From an uncultured Armatimonadota bacterium (GTDB lineage Bacteria > Armatimonadota > Fimbriimonadia > Fimbriimonadales > Fimbriimonadaceae): 8,393 nt of DNA. This document shows positions 5,576-8,393 of the stretch, piece by piece (the first letter of the stretch is position 1; every line of letters begins with the position of its first letter). Below the pieces are notes generated by a model, which was not told the DNA's origin, did not search any database, and saw nothing but the letters and a program-made list of their open reading frames with translations. Where the stretch lies: positions 1 through 8,393 of the forward strand of contig CAMLEL010000083.1 in NCBI GenBank assembly GCA_946478935.1, given 5' to 3'. Both the position numbers and the translations under genes were made by a program.

Positions 5576-7765
5576 CTACGCGGTGGGATCTGCTCCGGCA
5601 GCCTTGGAAATTCTCACACAGGAGCGTTTGAATTCGGGAATCTTGCTCAAAGGATCCAGGGCCCGGATTGTCAGGTTGTTCGCCGACTTCTTTCCCGCCC
5701 AGTGGTAGGGAATAAAGACGGTATCCGGCCGAATTGTCGTGACGACCTTGGCACGCAGAGTAACTGAGCCACGACGGCTTTCGACCGTCATCCATTCGTT
5801 ATTCTCGATGCCGTACTTCTCGGCCAGAGTCGGGTGAATTTCCACGTATGGCTCTGGGCAAAGGTCGACAAGACCTCCGATACGGCGCGTCTGAGTTCCG
5901 CTCAAGTACTGGGAGACAACGCGACCCGTCGTGAGGATGATTGGGAAGTCGTCGTCCGGTTCCTCGGCCGATGGGCGGTAGGGAGTTGGGTAGAAGTGTG
6001 CATTGCCGTCTGGTGTCTGGAACTTCAAATCTTCGAATAACCGTGGCGTCCCTGGGTGGCCGATCTCTGGGCAGGGCCAGAAAACCCCAAACTCCTTTTC
6101 GATTCGGTCATACGTGATGCCGTAATAATCGGCAGTTCCGCCCTTGCTGGCGATTCTCAACTCGTTGAAGATTTCTTCGGAGCTTGCAAAGTTGAAGTAC
6201 TGTCCGCGTCCCAAACGTCGAGCGATCTCCAAAAGAATTTCAGTGTCGGCCTTGGCGTTCCCAGGAGGATCGACGGCCTTCCGAATTCGAATCACCCGCC
6301 CCTCGCCGCTTGTGCTCGTTCCCTCTTCTTCTTCATGTAGTGAGCCGGCCATCACGATGTCGGCGTGATAAGCGGTTTCATTCAGGAAGAAATCGATCGC
6401 GGTGTAATGCTCAAGCTTGCTGAGGGCTTGGCGGGTGAAGTTGGAGTCGGGCAAGGAGATGACCGGGTTAAAGCAGATCGAGATAAGCGCCTTGATTTCA
6501 CCAGCATCGATCATGTTCATGATCTCTTGAGCGGTGTGACCCTTGCCGGGCAATTCTTCGTCTGGGACCCCCCAAACTTCGCAGATGTACTTTCGATGCT
6601 CAGGATTGGTGATATCGCGATTGCCGGGCAACTGGTCGCACTTGTGGCCGTGTTCACGACCGCCCTGGCCATTGCCCTGACCGGTGATGGTGCCGTAGCC
6701 GCAGCCCTTTCGGCCGATCCGTCCCGTCGCAAGAACCAAATTGATACAGCTCAGAACGTTGTCGACGCCTTTCGTGTGGTGCTCGATGCCCCGAGCGTGA
6801 AGCAGGAAGCTGGTCTTTGCCCGGCCCCACATGCGTGCCGCCTGCTGGATGTCTTCAATTGCCACGCCGCTAATTCGAGATGCCTCTTCGAGCGAGAAGG
6901 CGAGCGCCGCGTCGCGAGTCTCTGCCCAACCGGATGTGTAAGTGGCAACAAACTCCTCGTTGACGAACCCTTCTTCGATCAGGACTCGGAGTATGCCGGT
7001 CATCAGGGCGCTGTCCGTGCCTGGTCGCACCGGCAAGTGCAGATCGCAAGTCCGTGCCAAGGGCGTGATCCTCGGGTCGACCATGATGAGCTTTGCTCCA
7101 CGATCTCTCGCCCGCCAGATGTAATCGGTCGTGATCGGCGAGCATTCCGCAACGTTCGTTCCCGTGCACAAGATAACTTCCGCATCCAGAATGTCGTCCC
7201 AGTAGTTTGCGGCCCGGTCAACTCCGAACGCCTTCTTGTTTCCGGTTCCGGCGCTCACCATGCAAAGTCGGCCATTGTAATCGAGTTCCTGGGTCTGCAG
7301 CGCGAGGCGTGCGAACTTACCAACCAGATAGCTTTTTTCGTTGGTCAGAGACACGCCGGACAGCATCGCCACAGAATGCTTGCCGTACTTTTCTTGGATG
7401 CGCTTGATCTCGGCGATGGTGGTGCCGTAGGCTTCTTCCCAGTCGATCGGGACAAATCCAACACCTTCTACGCGTTTGAGTGGATCGAGCAGTCGATCTT
7501 CGTGACTTCCCTGCAAATAGCGCTTGACGCCCTTGGGACAGAGCTTGCCCCTATTGAATGGGAACTCCTCCCAAGGTTCGAAGCCGATAACCTTGTTGTC
7601 CCGAACCTTGAGTTGAATTCCACACTGCTGGCCGCAGAAACAGCAATGCGTCTTGACCAACTTTTCGGGTTCGCCACGACCCTGCCATCCTCCAGGCGGC
7701 GAATAATTCGGATGGGGTCCGAATTTCTCGTTCAGCGCTTCAAAAGGGATCGGTTGGCGGGCCAT
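5576..7765 (-). CDS. Molybdopterin nitrate reductase, cytoplasmic NarB/NasA type
   Basis: A 729-residue molybdenum bis-MGD oxidoreductase of the DMSO reductase superfamily, most like assimilatory nitrate reductases (nitrate to nitrite). After a roughly 38-residue N-terminal leader without a Tat motif comes a [4Fe-4S] site, C41-x2-C44-x3-C48-x27-C76, with the conserved KGV region after the last cysteine. C168 in NGRLCMVSA matches the cysteine that ligates molybdenum in Nap/Nas enzymes, which separates it from typical formate dehydrogenases. The C-terminal molybdopterin dinucleotide domain (about 600-720) includes [18 protein letters not shown] and [14 protein letters not shown]...[10 protein letters not shown]. 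Length fits NarB; the extra [2Fe-2S] domain of some NasA proteins is absent. It is divergent from a NarK-type transporter, which supports the nitrate role. The electron donor and nitrite reductase are not in the window. No Shine-Dalgarno sequence precedes the ATG at 7765. Confidence 0.87.
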   Translation of the reverse strand: MARQPIPFEALNEKFGPHPNYSPPGGWQGRGEPEKLVKTHCCFCGQQCGIQLKVRDNKVIGFEPWEEFPFNRGKLCPKGVKRYLQGSHEDRLLDPLKRVEGVGFVPIDWEEAYGTTIAEIKRIQEKYGKHSVAMLSGVSLTNEKSYLVGKFARLALQTQELDYNGRLCMVSAGTGNKKAFGVDRAANYWDDILDAEVILCTGTNVAECSPITTDYIWRARDRGAKLIMVDPRITPLARTCDLHLPVRPGTDSALMTGILRVLIEEGFVNEEFVATYTSGWAETRDAALAFSLEEASRISGVAIEDIQQAARMWGRAKTSFLLHARGIEHHTKGVDNVLSCINLVLATGRIGRKGCGYGTITGQGNGQGGREHGHKCDQLPGNRDITNPEHRKYICEVWGVPDEELPGKGHTAQEIMNMIDAGEIKALISICFNPVISLPDSNFTRQALSKLEHYTAIDFFLNETAYHADIVMAGSLHEEEEGTSTSGEGRVIRIRKAVDPPGNAKADTEILLEIARRLGRGQYFNFASSEEIFNELRIASKGGTADYYGITYDRIEKEFGVFWPCPEIGHPGTPRLFEDLKFQTPDGNAHFYPTPYRPSAEEPDDDFPIILTTGRVVSQYLSGTQTRRIGGLVDLCPEPYVEIHPTLAEKYGIENNEWMTVESRRGSVTLRAKVVTTIRPDTVFIPYHWAGKKSANNLTIRALDPLSKIPEFKRSCVRISKAAGADPTA

Positions 7766-7799
7766 CGTTTAATGTTAGGCGATTCGCGGAAACGAAGGA

Positions 7800-7815
7800 T
7801 ATGATTTTTATCATA
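7800..7815. promoter_or_regulatory. Palindrome A, TATGAT-TTTT-ATCATA, likely operator for the nitrate reductase gene
   Basis: Perfect 6-base arms around a 4-base centre. The inner TGATN4ATCA equals the core of the FNR-type consensus TTGATN4ATCAA, so a CRP/FNR-family regulator is the leading candidate. Thirty-four bases separate it from the reductase ATG at 7765. TATGAT on the minus strand could also act as a -10 box. It shares both arms exactly with palindrome B. Confidence 0.65.
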
Positions 7816-7891
7816 AGATTGGACCCTTGTAGGTGTTCGATTGACCAGGTAAACAGTTTGTCAAAAACGGGTGCAGGTCAAGAGTCCCAAG

Positions 7892-7909
7892 CTATGATTT
7901 GAATCATAG
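7892..7909. promoter_or_regulatory. Palindrome B, CTATGATT-TG-AATCATAG, likely operator for the transporter gene
   Basis: Perfect 8-base arms with a 2-base centre; the inner 16 bases (7893-7908) follow the same TATGATN4ATCATA pattern as palindrome A. Thirty-five bases separate the 16-base core from the transporter ATG at 7944, almost exactly mirroring site A. Centre-to-centre distance between the two sites is 93 bases, close to nine helical turns. Regulator identity is inference. Confidence 0.68.
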
Positions 7910-7943
7910 AGTCACTTTGGTTGGACTTCTCAAAATCACAGAC

Positions 7944-8393
7944 ATGAGCGAACGTTCGCCCGCTTCCCGAATCCTCTTTATGAACACCTTGGCGTTCACC
8001 GTGTGCTTCGCGGTTTGGACGATGTACGGTGTGCTCATCACCTTTCTGGTTGACAATGGAGTCCTGACTCTGGACAAGTCCCAAGTGGGCCTCCTGATCG
8101 GAATTCCGATCCTAACCGGCTCGATCATGAGGCTCCCGATTGGAATTCTCACGGATCGGCTGGGAGGCAAAACGGTGTTTATGGGCGTGATGCTGTTCTC
8201 GGCGGCGGCCGTATTCATGACCAGCTTCGCAAACAGCTTCATCACCTTCCTGATCGGAGGACTGTTGTTTGGAATGTCCGGCACCTCGTTCTCTGCTGGA
8301 GTTGCATATACAACGCTCTTCTTTCCGAAAGAAAAGCAGGGAGCGGCTCTTGGTATGTTCGGCATGGGCAACTTGGGCGCGGCGCTGACAACG
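7944..8393 (+). CDS. NarK-type nitrate/nitrite MFS transporter, N-terminal part (3' end outside window)
   Basis: An open frame of 150 codons from the ATG at 7944 runs off the window end; family members are usually 400-450 residues or more. It encodes alternating hydrophobic helices of the major facilitator superfamily. SIMRLPIGILTDRLGGK (about 60-76) is the loop 2-3 MFS motif, with R63 at the position of the substrate-binding arginine of NarK proteins. FSAGVAYTTLFFPKEKQGAALGMFGMGNLGAALTT (from about 116) contains the glycine-rich nitrate signature of the nitrate/nitrite porter family. It would import nitrate (or exchange nitrate and nitrite) across the inner membrane for the divergently encoded reductase. 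The ATG was chosen because translation upstream of it is not family-like; no clear ribosome binding site is present. Confidence 0.88.
   Translation, partial: MSERSPASRILFMNTLAFTVCFAVWTMYGVLITFLVDNGVLTLDKSQVGLLIGIPILTGSIMRLPIGILTDRLGGKTVFMGVMLFSAAAVFMTSFANSFITFLIGGLLFGMSGTSFSAGVAYTTLFFPKEKQGAALGMFGMGNLGAALTT

Larger units (their letters stand above)
7766..7943. promoter_or_regulatory. Divergent promoter region between nitrate reductase and nitrate transporter genes
   Basis: A 178-base non-coding region serving two outward-reading genes. It holds two copies of a 16-base palindrome (listed separately), one near each gene. Between them lie TTGACC (7841-7846), TGTCAA (7859-7864, TTGACA on the other strand) and GGTCAA (7876-7881). 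These resemble -35 boxes or half-sites, but none is correctly spaced from a good -10 box. No terminator, RNA gene or clear ribosome binding site was seen. Confidence 0.75.

Noticed and set aside
5556..5576. Imperfect repeat GTTTGC...GCGAAAC after the reductase stop, considered as a terminator.
   Set aside because: The arms contain a bulge, are AT-rich, and no T-run follows in the leftward direction.
6365..7804. A 479-codon open frame on the plus strand, antisense to the nitrate reductase gene.
   Set aside because: Its translation resembles no protein family, it runs through the divergent promoter region, and the opposite strand encodes a motif-complete enzyme. It is a codon-bias shadow.
7841..7881. 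TTGACC, TGTCAA and GGTCAA elements as standard -35 boxes for the divergent genes.
   Set aside because: No acceptable -10 hexamer lies 16-18 bases downstream of any of them, in the required direction.
7904..8371. A 155-codon minus-strand open frame across the transporter gene.
   Set aside because: It is antisense to a clear NarK-type MFS protein and has no recognisable family features.

Overview
The window looks like ordinary chromosome from a diderm (Gram-negative-type) bacterium of moderate to fairly high G+C. Evidence for an outer membrane is a beta-barrel protein ending in phenylalanine and a lipoprotein substrate-binding protein. None of the visible start codons has a convincing Shine-Dalgarno sequence, which fits several non-proteobacterial phyla. 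Armatimonadota-like or Planctomycetota-like bacteria are possible hosts, but this is only a guess from the gene mix. No rRNA, tRNA, CRISPR array, insertion sequence or phage gene was seen, and no gene-free stretch exceeds about 180 bases.

Region 1 (1-1090, plus strand) holds two tandem calcineurin-like metallophosphoesterases of the YkuE type. The first is cut by the window edge. The second is complete, but its conserved GNH[D/E] motif reads GNRE. Its stop codon shares a CTAG palindrome with the stop of the convergent operon.

Region 2 (1087-5507, minus strand) is a tight five-gene operon read right to left: outer-membrane barrel protein, cluster A-I (ZnuA/PsaA-type) metal-binding lipoprotein, ATPase, permease 1, permease 2. 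The last three junctions are 4-base ATGA overlaps and the first is a 2-base gap. The ligand set H-H-E-D and the lack of a His-rich loop in the binding protein point to manganese (or iron) rather than zinc. Permease 2 has a C-terminal DtxR-like winged-helix domain. A sigma70-like promoter with an inverted repeat between its -10 box and the first ATG precedes the operon.

Region 3 (5576-8393) is a nitrate-assimilation pair. A cytoplasmic NarB/NasA-type molybdopterin nitrate reductase (minus strand) is divergent from the start of a NarK-type nitrate/nitrite MFS transporter (plus strand, cut by the window end). Their 178-base shared promoter region carries two copies of the palindrome TATGATNNNNATCATA. 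Each copy sits about 35 bases upstream of one start codon, so one regulator probably controls both genes. The core TGATN4ATCA matches the CRP/FNR-family half-site pattern.

No clearly unprecedented system is visible. The strongest leads are the twin palindromes, the permease/winged-helix fusion, the barrel protein built into the metal operon, and the catalytic-motif substitution in the complete phosphoesterase.
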